Source of the DNA: Flavobacteriales bacterium
Lineage (GTDB): Bacteria > Bacteroidota > Bacteroidia > Flavobacteriales_F > PHOS-HE28
Direction of reading: 5' to 3'
NCBI GenBank assembly: GCA_016713865.1
Contig: JADJOG010000003.1
Span: 1 to 64,000 of the forward strand
Length of the DNA: 64,000 bases
Positions 1-11,686 of the stretch are shown piece by piece. Under the pieces are notes generated by a model. The model saw nothing but the letters and a program-made list of their open reading frames with translations, was not told the origin of the DNA and searched no databases. Both the position numbers and the translations under genes were made by a program. Numbering within the stretch: the first letter of the stretch is position 1; every line of letters begins with the position of its first letter.

Positions 1-479
1 CTGAAGCAGGGCGCCAAGGTGATCGCTGCGGAAACGGCGGTAGCATGTGCGATGCTATGCACTTCGCCGAGGAGCTCACCGGACGCTTCCGCGACGATCG
101 CCCGCCCATCGCCGCCATCAGCATCAGCGACCCCAGCCACCTCACCTGCGTGGGCAACGATCACGGCTTCGAGCAGGTGTTCGCGCGTTTCGTGCAGGCG
201 CATGGCCGCGAAGGAGATGTGCTGTTGGCCATCAGCACCAGCGGCAACAGTCCCAACGTGCTGCGCGCCGCCGAGGTGGCCCGCGAGAAAGGCATGCACG
301 TGATCGGCCTAACCGGCAAGGATGGCGGCAAGCTGGCTGGGCTCTGCACCGTGGAAGTGCGCGTACCGCACGACGGCTACGCCGATCGCATACAGGAGGT
401 GCATATCAAGGTCATTCACGCATTCATCGATCACATTGAGCGCGATCTGGCCGAGCCTGCGCGCAAGGACCGTTATTGA
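1..479 (+). CDS. gmhA: Sedoheptulose 7-phosphate isomerase (partial, one frameshift)
   Basis: Cytosolic SIS-domain isomerase that turns sedoheptulose 7-phosphate into D-glycero-D-manno-heptose 7-phosphate, the first step to the ADP-heptose of the lipopolysaccharide core. The gene enters from the left edge, so roughly the first 45 of about 190 residues are missing. Visible family blocks are the sugar-phosphate loop GNGGS, HFAEELTGR with the catalytic-type Glu, GNDHGFEQVFARF, the second loop STSGNSPN, TGKDGGK, and the C-terminal HIKVIH with the catalytic-type His. The first residues (GAKVIA) read in frame 1, while CGNGGS onward reads in frame 3. One base appears to be missing near position 27. 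The protein otherwise closely resembles E. coli GmhA from memory. It ends 15 bp before the next gene. Confidence 0.92.
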   Translation, partial: EAGRQGDRCGNGGSMCDAMHFAEELTGRFRDDRPPIAAISISDPSHLTCVGNDHGFEQVFARFVQAHGREGDVLLAISTSGNSPNVLRAAEVAREKGMHVIGLTGKDGGKLAGLCTVEVRVPHDGYADRIQEVHIKVIHAFIDHIERDLAEPARKDRY

Positions 480-494
480 TACGTTGGCTAAGCG

Positions 495-2034
495 ATGCTA
501 GTCAAGGTTTACGGAGCCGCCGTCTTCGGCATCAACGCCACCATCGTCACCGCCGAGGTGAATGTGGAGACCGGCGCCTTCTTCCAACTCGTGGGTTTGC
601 CCGATAGCGCCGTGAAGGAGAGCCAGCAGCGCATGGATGCCGCGCTTCGCAACAACGGCCTCTATGCTCCGCGCGGCAAGGGCGTCACCATCAACTTGGC
701 GCCGGCCGACATCCGCAAAGAGGGCACTGCCTACGATCTGCCATTGGCCACCGGCCTGCTCTGCGCCACCGACCAAGCGCCCGCCGACTTGTTGGAGACG
801 CACCTAGTGATAGGCGAACTGAGCCTCGATGGCGGCGTTCGTCCGATCAAAGGGCGCTTTGCCCATCGCGCTTGAAGCGAAGAAGCACGGTTTCAAGGGC
901 CTCATCCTACCCGCAGCGAATGCGCGCGAGGCGGCGATCGTCACCGGACTCGATGTGTATGGCGTGGAGCATCTGCGCGAAGTGGTGGATCTGCTGCACG
1001 GCCGCAGCGGCTTGCAGCCCATCGTGGTGAACATCGAAGAGGAGTTCGCCAACAGCAGCCGGAGTTATCCGGTTGACATCGCCGATGTGAAAGGGCAGGA
1101 GAACATCAAGCGCGCCTTCGAGATCGCGGCGGCAGGCGGGCACAACATCATCCTCATCGGTCCGCCGGGCGCTGGCAAGACCATGCTCGCCAAGCGCCTG
1201 CCCACCATCCTGCCGCCGCTCACCATCGACGAGGCGCTGGAGACCACCAAGATCCACAGCGTGGCCGGCAAGCTGCGCAAAGAGGACAGCCTCTTGAGCG
1301 TGCGCCCGTACCGCAGTCCGCACCATACCATCAGCGATGTGGCGCTCGTGGGTGGCGGCTCATTCCCACAGCCGGGCGAGATCAGTTTGGCGCACAACGG
1401 CGTGCTCTTCCTCGATGAGCTGCCCGAGTTCAAACGACAAGTATTGGAGGTGCTTCGCCAGCCGTTGGAGGATCGCGTGGTCACCATCAGTCGCGCCAAG
1501 TTCTCGGTGGAGTATCCTGCGAGCTTCATGCTGGTGGCTGCGATGAACCCGTGTCCCTGCGGCTACTACAACCACCCCGAGAAGGACTGCGTATGCGCGC
1601 CGGGCGTGGTGCAGAAATATCTGAACAAGGTGAGCGGCCCGCTCTTGGATCGCATCGACATCCACATCGAAGTAACGCCTGTGCCTTTCGCCGAACTGAG
1701 CGCTGAGCGCCCCAGCGAGAAGAGCGCCGACATGCGCGAGCGCGTGATCACCGCGCGACGCGTGCAACAGGAGCGATACACGGGCAAGAAGATCCACTGC
1801 AATGCGCAGATGGGCAGCAAGGAGCTGCGCGAGATCTGCCGCATCGATGCAGCTGGCAAGGCCCTGTTGGAGAAAGCCATGGAGCGTCTTGGCCTCAGCG
1901 CCCGGGCCTACGACCGTATCCTGAAGGTGGCGCGCACTATCGCCGATATGGCCGGCAGCCCGGATATCCGGACTGAGCATTTGGCCGAGGCCATCCAGTA
2001 CCGGAGTTTGGATAGGGAAGGGTGGGCAGGTTGA
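495..2034 (+). CDS. YifB/ComM-family Mg-chelatase-like AAA+ ATPase (one frameshift)
   Basis: Family of about 510 residues. ComM, the best-studied member, is a hexameric helicase that extends branch migration during natural transformation; the role in this phylum is inferred. The first part (495-875) carries the ChlI-type N-terminal domain (LVGLPDSAVKES, GELSLDGGVRPIKG). The rest (from about 852) carries Walker A GPPGAGKT, Walker B LFLDELPEF, a Cys-rich insert (NPCPCGYYNHPEKDCVC) and the C-terminal Mg-chelatase domain. The frames change inside the GGG run at 852-854. Removing one G restores PIKGALPIALEAKKHG without a gap, so I read one gene with an extra base. The total length then fits the family. 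Confidence 0.9.
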
Positions 2035-2095
2035 GCCACATGTAACCAAGGCAATATCTATCCGTTGGAAGGGCCTGATCAGAAGCCCGACCAAC

Positions 2096-2797
2096 GTGAA
2101 ACCGTACTCCTTCGCCCTCTTCGCCGCGCTCATGGCGCCGCTCGCCTCACTGAGCTCTTACGCCCAGGGTGGTGATGAGCAGCGGCAGTACCTGAGCGAT
2201 GTGCTGGCACCTGCTGCGAAGAAGAAGGCCGCTTACTACCGCGAGCAATCCGGCAAGGAAGGCGAGCTCTTCGTCGGGAAGACCTTCACCATTGAAGGCA
2301 AGCTGAAGGCAGAAGGCACCTATCTCGACGCTGCCATGTCGCTGCCGCACGGCAGCTTCACCTTCTTCCATCCGAACGGTCGCGTGGAAAGCAGAGGTGA
2401 GTATATCAACGGCAACAAGGCGGGTGTTTGGATGCGCTACGACGCGTGGGGACAGGAACTGGCTGAGAAGATCTACAACCCCGAGCCCCTTGCTAACATC
2501 GTTTACACCCGTGCGCAGACCATGCCTCAGTTTCGCGAAGGCGATGAAAAGGCCTTCGTGCGCCATATCAAGAGCAAGGTTGAATCAGGAAATAATCAGC
2601 GAGTGAAAGGCACCTATACCACAACATTCATTGTCGAGAAGGATGGCTCCCTGAGTGAAGTGAAGATTGTGGAGGGTCAGGATGAGAAGATCGGCGAGCA
2701 GGTCGCCGGTGCGGTCAAGAGCACCGAGCCCTGGAGTCCCGGTGCAGACAAGGGCCAACCCGTGCGCGTGCAGATGCGCGTGCCCGTTCAGTTCTAG
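2096..2797 (+). CDS. Secreted MORN_2-repeat / TonB C-terminal domain protein
   Basis: A 233-residue exported protein. Residues 1-23 form a signal peptide (hydrophobic LFAALMAPLASLSS, then YAQG). A MORN_2-like segment follows at about 78-115 (HGSFTFFHPNGRVESRGEY, then NGNKAGVWMRYD). The last 90 residues resemble a TonB C-terminal domain (FREGDEKAF, TFIVEKDGSLSEVKIVEG, VRVQMRVPVQF). TonB C-domains contact TonB-dependent outer-membrane receptors, but this protein has a cleavable-looking signal instead of a typical TonB anchor. Whether it transduces energy is therefore open. It is followed by a 10-bp hairpin shared with convergent secA. Confidence 0.75.
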   Translation: MKPYSFALFAALMAPLASLSSYAQGGDEQRQYLSDVLAPAAKKKAAYYREQSGKEGELFVGKTFTIEGKLKAEGTYLDAAMSLPHGSFTFFHPNGRVESRGEYINGNKAGVWMRYDAWGQELAEKIYNPEPLANIVYTRAQTMPQFREGDEKAFVRHIKSKVESGNNQRVKGTYTTTFIVEKDGSLSEVKIVEGQDEKIGEQVAGAVKSTEPWSPGADKGQPVRVQMRVPVQF

Positions 2798-2822
2798 AAC
2801 CAAGTTCCATACACCATAGTCA

Positions 2823-2848
2823 AGCGCCGGTCCTGTAAGACCGGCGCT
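2823..2848. terminator. Bidirectional hairpin between the TonB_C gene and secA
   Basis: Perfect 10-bp stem (agcgccggtc / gaccggcgct) with a 6-base loop in the short gap between two convergent genes. There is no strong T-run on either side, so termination efficiency is uncertain. Confidence 0.6.
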
Positions 2849-2874
2849 CGGCATTCATGATATGTCGAATGGAA

Positions 2875-6215
<3,341 letters not shown>

Positions 6216-6253
6216 GTGCGAGGTGTTGCGCCGGGCTTTCCGGCAAAGGCGGG

Positions 6254-6261
6254 CAAATGTA
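6254..6261 (-). promoter_or_regulatory. Putative -7 element of the secA promoter
   Basis: Reads TACATTTG on the minus strand, matching the Bacteroidota -7 consensus TAnnTTTG, 39 bp before the secA start. I see no TTG at the usual -33 distance. Confidence 0.5.
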
Positions 6262-6340
6262 TCTGCCAAGCGGCAGGCAGGGCAGCGCCTTGAAGCACGG
6301 ATCGGGCCATGCCGCGAGCGCCTGACAGGCTGGCCGTTGC

Positions 6341-6377
6341 AACGAAGAAGCCCCGCTGTTGGCGGGGCTTCTTCGTT
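6341..6377 (-). terminator. Strong terminator after the DUF2795 gene
   Basis: Perfect 16-bp stem (arms 6341-6356 and 6362-6377, with a GC core and AAGAAG/CTTCTT flanks) and a 5-base loop, 12 bp beyond the stop of the upstream minus-strand gene. It separates that gene from secA. Confidence 0.8.
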
Positions 6378-6389
6378 CATCTCGGATCG

Positions 6390-6611
6390 TCAGTATTCGT
6401 CTTCGTTGAAGAAAAAGTCCTCCTTCGATGGATAATCGGGCCAGATATCCTCAATGGTATCGAACACCTCTTCCTCATCCTCGATGGCCTGCAGGTTCTC
6501 CACCACTTCCAGCGGAGCGCCGGTGCGCATGGCGAAATCGATGAGCTCTTCCTTGGTGGCGGGCCATGGCGCGTCCTCCAAGTATGAGGCGAGTTCGAGG
6601 GTCCAATACAT
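6390..6611 (-). CDS. DUF2795 family protein
   Basis: A small acidic protein of 73 residues starting MYWTLELASYLEDAPWP and ending KEDFFFNEDEY. The sequence matches the conserved DUF2795 proteins of Bacteroidota almost end to end as I remember the family; its function is not known. I chose the ATG at 6611 because family members start at MYWTLE. The longer frame to 6650 would begin inside the promoter. It is flanked by its own promoter and a strong terminator, so it appears to be a single-gene unit. The ATKEELIDFA and APLEVVENLQ segments form the core of the domain. Confidence 0.88.
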   Translation of the reverse strand: MYWTLELASYLEDAPWPATKEELIDFAMRTGAPLEVVENLQAIEDEEEVFDTIEDIWPDYPSKEDFFFNEDEY

Positions 6612-6647
6612 CGTGCGGTCCAATTGGGCGTTTCCGTAAAACGGGCG

Positions 6648-6676
6648 CAAATATAGACGGATGGCGATCTGGCCAA
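6648..6676 (-). promoter_or_regulatory. Promoter of the DUF2795 gene
   Basis: TATATTTG at 6648-6655 and TTG at 6674-6676 on the minus strand, 18 bp apart. This is a full match to the Bacteroidota TTG / TAnnTTTG promoter, 37 bp before the start codon. Confidence 0.7.
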
Positions 6677-6740
6677 TACCTTCTTTTCAACCGTTGTGGA
6701 TTGCGATTTTCGCTTACTGCGACAAGGCTTTCCGAACGAT

Positions 6741-7292
6741 TCAGCCCTTCGGCGACCAAGGTGTGTCGGGTACGCCATGGAGAAAGGCGAGGTGGCGGGC
6801 GAGCATGAAGAAGTAATCGGACAGGCGGTTGAGGCAGCGCACCAGGATCGGATCAACGTCACTGATTCCGCTCAATAGCACCACGCGGCGTTCAGCTCTG
6901 CGGCAGACGGTGCGGCAGATGTGGGCTTGCGATGATGCTGCATGACCACCAGGAAGGATGAAACTGCGCATGGGCGGGAGGTCTTTCTCCATCTCATCCA
7001 TGGCGCGCTCCAGCGCTGCAATGGACTCTTCTGTGATTGCGGGCACGTTGAAGAGGGTGCGTTCTTCGGCGCTGCCGCTGGCCAGGTGCGAGCCTATTGT
7101 GAAGAGCGTTTCCTGGATGGCGACCAATTGCTGGGTGTGGTGCGGAGCGGCTAGGTCGCGGAGCATGCCCACGTGGCTGTTCAACTCATCCACGGTGCCG
7201 TATGCCTCTATGCGTGCATCGTCCTTGGGCACGCGTGTGCCACCGAGCAATCCTGTTTGCCCCTTGTCTCCTGTGCGTGTATAGATCTTCAT
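6741..7292 (-). CDS. Cob(I)alamin adenosyltransferase, PduO type
   Basis: Transfers the adenosyl group of ATP to cob(I)alamin to make adenosylcobalamin. Family motifs are the N-terminal ATP-binding TRTGDKGQTGLLGG, VDELNSHVG, FILPGGH, the helix VCRRAERRVV, and RCLNRLSDYFFMLAR. Length (183 residues) is normal. The start at 7292 (MKIYTRTGDKG) is chosen over the ATG-less upstream extension because the family begins there. No B12-dependent enzyme gene is visible nearby. The next upstream gene on this strand is the PKD protein, which starts at 9448 and ends 18 bp before this start, so the two could be co-transcribed. Confidence 0.9.
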   Translation of the reverse strand: MKIYTRTGDKGQTGLLGGTRVPKDDARIEAYGTVDELNSHVGMLRDLAAPHHTQQLVAIQETLFTIGSHLASGSAEERTLFNVPAITEESIAALERAMDEMEKDLPPMRSFILPGGHAASSQAHICRTVCRRAERRVVLLSGISDVDPILVRCLNRLSDYFFMLARHLAFLHGVPDTPWSPKG

Positions 7293-7309
7293 GCGTCGTG
7301 TATGCCTTT

Positions 7310-9448
7310 TCATCTGGCTAGCACGAACCAGCCGAAGCGGAGGTCGTCGTTGCGGCCGCGGAGGGCATAGCCATAAACGCCTTCAGGCGCGGGCATGCCA
7401 TGCACGGTTCCGTCCCAGCCTACTCGCGCATCGCCTTCCCAGATCAGCTGGCCCCACTTGTTGTGCAGGCTCATGATAGGCGATCGGCATTGCTCAGGTC
7501 CAACGATCCTCAGGACGTCGTTCGTTCCGTCGTTGTTCGGAGTGAAGGCGTTCGGCACGAACCACGCGACAGGGATGAGGCCGTAGCCTGCTTGCAGCGT
7601 GGGCGCGCGGTATCGGCGCACATGGTGTACGGGTCGCTCACCAGTTCCACGTTGAATTCGCCCATGCTGCGGTAGATGTGGTTCGGGTCGCGCCAAAACC
7701 TCACCGTATCGCCATCGCCGAAGTCCCATCGCCAATCCACGCCGCCAACCGAAGTGTTCACGAGATAGGTGCGCTCATCGCATGGGTCGCTGGCGGTATG
7801 GAAAGATGCGATGGCTGCAGGCATCACGCGGATTGCTTGGCGTGCGGTATCCAGGATGCAGCCCTCGGCGGCCACGAGCGTCACGCTCATTTGCCCGTGC
7901 TGATTGAAGGCATGCATGGGTTCCTCTTGAGTCGATTGAGCCCCATCGCCGAACCACCAATGGTATTCGCTAGCCAGTTCGCTTGAGTTGATGAACTCGG
8001 TTGATTGGTGCTGGCACACGCTATCCAATGCGTTGAAAGATGCATGGGGTTGGATGCCTTCAACGGTGATGAGGTCAGCACGCATGAGTGTCCGGTCCTG
8101 TCCGCAGGCATGAACGGTGAGGCTCACATCGAATGTGCCTACTCCATAACGATGGGTGGGTTGCTCGCGCGCATCGGTCCAGCCATCACCGAAATCCCAT
8201 TGGTAAGAAGAGGCTAGGCAAGCCTTGGGCACGAAGCGATGCCCCGAGCATTGCGGCAGCTCCTGGACATCGAAGTCAACGTAAGCCGGTGCGGGAGCTG
8301 TGCCGGGTGGCTCCCCTTCGATCGAATTGGGCAGTGTAGGCAGGAAGCCTAGGCTCAGGAAAACCAGAGCATTTCGGTCATAAGCGATGCCAGGCAGCGC
8401 TCGAGGCATCGGGGAATCTCACTTCAGCAAGTGTGCGCGGGTAGCCCGCCGTGCCGATGTACACTCTGCCATTGCTCGCGCATTCGATGGATGCCACCCA
8501 TGGACCGATTGCCGGATCAATCACTTGTGCTTCCGAGGTGGCTAGGTGTACACGGCCAAACTCCATGTCTGCCGAAGCGCCATTGCCTGCGTAGTACAGG
8601 TATTGGCCGCCCGGCGAGAACTCGATGCCAACGATGGGGTCGTTGCTGATCGGAAGGAAGTGCGCGCCACCTATCGAGCCTGTCACGGCATCGAGAGGCC
8701 AAACAACGATATCAGCGGCACCAGGATCGATCGCATTGGGCAGGCTGATCGCGATTCGGTCGTTCGCGGGTGAGAGTTTCAACACGCTGTACCAAGCGGT
8801 TCCATTCGGTGCATCCACGCTTCCGATGTCCTCGGGTGTGCTTATTCCCTGATCGCTGATCACTGAGCGCTTCAAAGTGATGATGCTCCCCGCGATGCCA
8901 TAAGTGAACAGCCAGCGGCATCCGCCTGGAAGCTGTCGACTTACGGCAAGACCTTCACCGATGCCGCCGCCGATGAGCTTGTTCTTCAACGTCACATCAC
9001 CCATGCCGCCATGCAAGTCCATATCGATGATCGAGTAGCGCAACTCATGGTCCGTTGTATTCAGGTGGATCATGTAGTACTGCCCCGGATGGCAGGGTCG
9101 AGGGGCAATCGCGGATGAATGGCTGCTTGAATGGCCGAGCAAGCCTTGGCCATTCGGCATTACGGCTAATGCAGCATTGCGAACCTGGATGTGGTTATTG
9201 GATCCCACTGCCGCATAGAAGAGCGCTTGGCCGGAGCCATCTGTCATCAGGTTCACATCTTCTGAGCCTCCATTGCCGAATCCGCCGATCACGTTGCCCA
9301 GCTGCAAGCCTCCTCCGTTGAAATCAAGGGTACGCACTTCGCCTGAGCCTGCGCGGAGGATCCACTTGCTCAACTGGGCCGAGGCACTGTTTGAAAGGAG
9401 CAGCGTGCCTGAGAAGAGCAGATTCAGAGCGAAGCGGTTCACGTGCAT
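7310..9448 (-). CDS. Large secreted PKD-repeat protein with gliding-motility C-terminal domain (two frameshifts)
   Basis: Three consecutive frames make one protein of about 710 residues. The N-terminal part has a signal peptide (MHVNRFALNLLFSGTLLL, ending SASAQ) and a beta-propeller-like region with blocks such as FSPGGQYLYYAG and GRVYIGTAG. Three PKD-like repeats follow (YQWDFGDG, YHWWFGDG, DWRWDFGDG). The C-terminus is a CHU_C / gliding motility-associated domain (VPNAFTPNNDGTNDVLRI, GVYGYALRG), which in this phylum marks proteins exported by the type IX secretion system. The frame changes near 8398 (DASSA continues as LPGIAYDRNALVF) and near 7601 (CADTARP continues as TLQAGYGL, one missing C). 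Both joins are seamless, so I read one intact surface protein with sequence errors. Confidence 0.82.
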
Positions 9449-9514
9449 CGTAATCGCGTGCCGCAAGGTATGCGGCTCATGCTCAGGCTGGTGAATGGGC
9501 GATCTCGGCCTTTT

Positions 9515-10345
9515 TCAGTACCGAAGTCGGAAATGCTCCTTGGCTTGCTCGGGCCTCAAGAAGACCAGTCCGAGCGAATACAGGTCGATGGTGACGGTGA
9601 CACGGTCATTCGCCTTGATGCGCTCCCATGCGCGCTCCATCCCGGCGCTCCAATGAATGTCGTCGATAACGAGCACGCAACCATCCTGCGCGTGCGCGAG
9701 GCATTGCTCGAAGTACTCGATTGTTGGCTCTTCCGCGTGATGGCCATCGATGAAGATCATATCCGGCCTGCCCACTCGTCGCAGTGCGTCAGGAAGCAGC
9801 CTATGGAAGCTCCCGAGCTGCGCCACGATATTGCGTTGTTTCAGCTGCTCGAAATGGTGCATCGCGATCCGATGGATCTGCGGGCATCCTTCAATGGTAT
9901 GCACTACGCCTTCCTCGGCTCCGGTGGCGAGATACAAGGTGGTGATTCCGAAGCTCGTGCCGAGCTCAACGATTGAGCGCGCATCGAAGGACCGCGCCAA
10001 GCGATTCAAGAGCTGCGCCTCTTTGGCTGGCTTCAACGACCAGCGGGCGATATCGGCCACTCGCCGCACCGGTAGGTCCAGCTTGCGCGAGCCGGCGCCT
10101 AGGTCATTCACTCGTATGGTCTGCTCGCTGCTTAGAAGGTCGGCGCGCAGGGCCTCAATGGCATCGTATTCTGGAAACGAGGGCCGAGGGCGCAGCACCT
10201 TCTCGACGAGGTCGAATACGAAGGGAGAGTGTACCGCATGCCGAGTGCGGGCGAGCACCAAGTGCTCGAAAATAGCTCGCGACGCGTTGCATCTGGCTGG
10301 TTCAGCTTCGAGGCGAAAGCTAGTCGGCGAACCATATGGGCGCAT
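9515..10345 (-). CDS. Class I SAM-dependent methyltransferase
   Basis: A 276-residue predicted methyltransferase of the O-methyltransferase type. The SAM-binding motif I is VELGTSFGITTLYLATG. Further blocks are MIFIDGHHAEE and LVIDDIHWSAGMERAW. The N-terminal 100 residues (HAVHSPFVFDLVEKVL, INVNDLGAGSRK-like) are a lineage-specific extension. Substrate unknown. It is the last gene of the photoprotection run, 31 bp after crtZ. It may therefore act on a carotenoid or simply be a downstream passenger; the sequence does not decide. Confidence 0.75.
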   Translation of the reverse strand: MRPYGSPTSFRLEAEPARCNASRAIFEHLVLARTRHAVHSPFVFDLVEKVLRPRPSFPEYDAIEALRADLLSSEQTIRVNDLGAGSRKLDLPVRRVADIARWSLKPAKEAQLLNRLARSFDARSIVELGTSFGITTLYLATGAEEGVVHTIEGCPQIHRIAMHHFEQLKQRNIVAQLGSFHRLLPDALRRVGRPDMIFIDGHHAEEPTIEYFEQCLAHAQDGCVLVIDDIHWSAGMERAWERIKANDRVTVTIDLYSLGLVFLRPEQAKEHFRLRY

Positions 10346-10376
10346 CGGGCGGCCAAAGAGTTCTCAACGTCTTTGT

Positions 10377-10856
10377 TCAACCAGCACTCTGCGCCAGCAT
10401 GCGCTTGGCCTCGCGGTAGTACTTGAAGGGCACCACCAGCATGCCGAAGCACTCACCGTGCTCCTTGCCCAAGTGCTTGTGATGCGCCTTGTGCGCACGG
10501 CGAATGGCTAGGAAGTAGGGGTTGCGCGTATTCCGCAGCCACTTGATGCGCTGATGGATGAATACCTCGTGGACGAAGAAGTAGAGGATGCCATAGATGA
10601 GGATGCCCAAGCCGATCCAAAGCCATGGGGTGTGCAATCAAGCGCTGCCCACGATGAAGAGCACCATGGAGGGTACGGCGAAAATCAGGAAGAAGGTGTC
10701 GTTGCGCTCCAAGAAGCCATAGTGGTCCTTCTTGTGGTGATCAGAATGCAGCGACCACAAGAAGCCATGCATCACGTACTTGTGCGTGGCCCAAGCCACG
10801 AACTCCATGAAGGTTGCCGTGACCAGCACAATGCCGATGATGATCCAGATGCTCAT
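10377..10856 (-). pseudogene. crtZ: Beta-carotene hydroxylase CrtZ, interrupted by an in-frame TGA
   Basis: Membrane di-iron enzyme that adds the 3-hydroxyl groups of zeaxanthin. The full 159-codon frame is open except for one TGA at 10638-10640. Upstream of it are MSIWIIIGIVLVTATFM, HKYVMHGFLW and HSDHHKKDHYG. Downstream, with no frame change, are PWLWIGLGILIYGILYF, HEVFIHQR, HKAHHKHLGKEHGECFGM and VPFKYY. All the His clusters of the active site are present across the stop. It may be a sequence error, a recent nonsense mutation or a readthrough site. No selenocysteine-type hairpin is obvious after the TGA. The start overlaps the SRPBCC gene by 4 bp (ATGA). Confidence 0.85.
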
Positions 10857-11356
10857 GCGCGCTCAGAACACCGATGACTGCTCAAGGGTTCGTCCAGACT
10901 GCCGAAAAGCGCCTCCAGCACGGCCCAACGGTGATCGAAGATTCGCTTCAATCGGCCCTTCACTACCACATCGTGCATGGCCTCACCCACAAAACCCAGC
11001 GGTAGTTCATACTCAACACGATCACGCATGAGCACTCCGCCTTCGACCTCCTCGAAGGTGTGTTCGTGCCACCAGCGTTTGTAGGGGCCTCGCAATTGGG
11101 TGTCCACGAAACGGTAGGGCGCCTGCACCTCCTCTATGCGCGTGACCCACGTGAGCGGAATGCCGAGCAGAGGCTTCACCGTGTAGGTGATCAACTGGCC
11201 CGTGTGGGCCGGACGGTCGTCAAAAGGCTCGCGAATCGCGAAGCCCATATCCGTTGGCGTTATCCGCGACAGGTTGCGCGGCGTGCTGAAGAAGTCCCAA
11301 GCCTCTTGGAGCGAGGTCTTCAACAGCTGACTGCGCTCGAGGATGTGGGTGGCCAT
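10853..11356 (-). CDS. SRPBCC family protein
   Basis: A 167-residue START/Bet v1-like (SRPBCC) protein. Visible blocks are the N-terminal ATHILERSQLL, SLQEAWDFFSTPRNLSRITP, the central TYTVKPLLGIPLTWVTRI, WWHEHTFEEVEGG and VEYELPLGFVGE. Members bind hydrophobic ligands in a deep cavity, and similar genes are frequent beside carotenoid genes in Bacteroidota. It sits between the two 53-residue genes and crtZ, overlapping crtZ by 4 bp, so it is translated from the same operon. A role in handling carotenoids or their precursors is an inference from this position only. Confidence 0.8.
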   Translation of the reverse strand: MATHILERSQLLKTSLQEAWDFFSTPRNLSRITPTDMGFAIREPFDDRPAHTGQLITYTVKPLLGIPLTWVTRIEEVQAPYRFVDTQLRGPYKRWWHEHTFEEVEGGVLMRDRVEYELPLGFVGEAMHDVVVKGRLKRIFDHRWAVLEALFGSLDEPLSSHRCSERA

Positions 11357-11357
11357 C

Positions 11358-11519
11358 TTACTTGATCACTTCGAGCTTCGGGTAGCGCTTTCGCCAGTTC
11401 TCCAGCGCTTTCTGGCTGCTAACGGTGATCACGGTGCGGGCATCAAGGCGCACCTTGATCTCCTTCACGCCTTTCTTGATGGGGCGCTCCAGGATAAGCG
11501 CGGGTTTCTTGCGGGGCAT
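11358..11519 (-). CDS. 53-residue basic protein, tandem copy 2
   Basis: Starts MPRKKPALILERP, contains IKVRLDARTVITVSSQ and ends RYPKLEVIK with a TAA stop. It is 39 of 53 residues identical to the gene immediately upstream (11523-11684), and changes are concentrated at residues 11-20 and at surface-like positions. That conservation of frame and length argues for a real coding gene. It is packed 1 bp before the SRPBCC start. The family is not one I recognise. Lys/Arg-rich ends and the WRKRYPKLE tail are compatible with nucleic-acid or membrane binding, but nothing proves it. Confidence 0.7.
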   Translation of the reverse strand: MPRKKPALILERPIKKGVKEIKVRLDARTVITVSSQKALENWRKRYPKLEVIK

Positions 11520-11522
11520 TGC

Positions 11523-11684
11523 TCAGCCGATGATTTCGAGCTTGGGGTAACGTTGGCGCCAGAACTCCAGCGCCCTTTGGCTGGCAAGTGTAATCACTGT
11601 GCGGGCATCGAGGCGGACTTTGATCGCTTTCAGGCCCGCTTTCACCGGTTGGGTGAGGATGAGTGCTTTTTTCTTGCGTGGCAT
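11523..11684 (-). CDS. 53-residue basic protein, tandem copy 1
   Basis: Starts MPRKKKALILTQP, contains IKVRLDARTVITLASQ and ends RYPKLEIIG with a TGA stop. It is a paralogue of the next gene downstream with the same length, arranged head to tail 3 bp apart. It lies 2 bp after the photolyase/cryptochrome stop, so both small genes are inside the photoprotection operon. Function unknown. The strictly conserved centre (IKVRLDARTVIT) looks like a beta-strand pair followed by a helix (SQ-ALE-WR-RYP). Confidence 0.7.
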   Translation of the reverse strand: MPRKKKALILTQPVKAGLKAIKVRLDARTVITLASQRALEFWRQRYPKLEIIG

Positions 11685-11686
11685 GG

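Noticed and set aside
846..860. Programmed frameshift in yifB
   Set aside because: No typical slippery heptamer or stimulator is seen, and similar breaks occur in many unrelated genes, so an extra base is more likely.
6216..6380. N-terminal extension of SecA
   Set aside because: These codons translate the terminator of the DUF2795 gene and a promoter element; the family begins at MFGTLSKAL.
10600..10660. Selenocysteine at the crtZ TGA
   Set aside because: No clear hairpin follows the TGA, CrtZ has no known selenocysteine, and the position is not an active-site residue.
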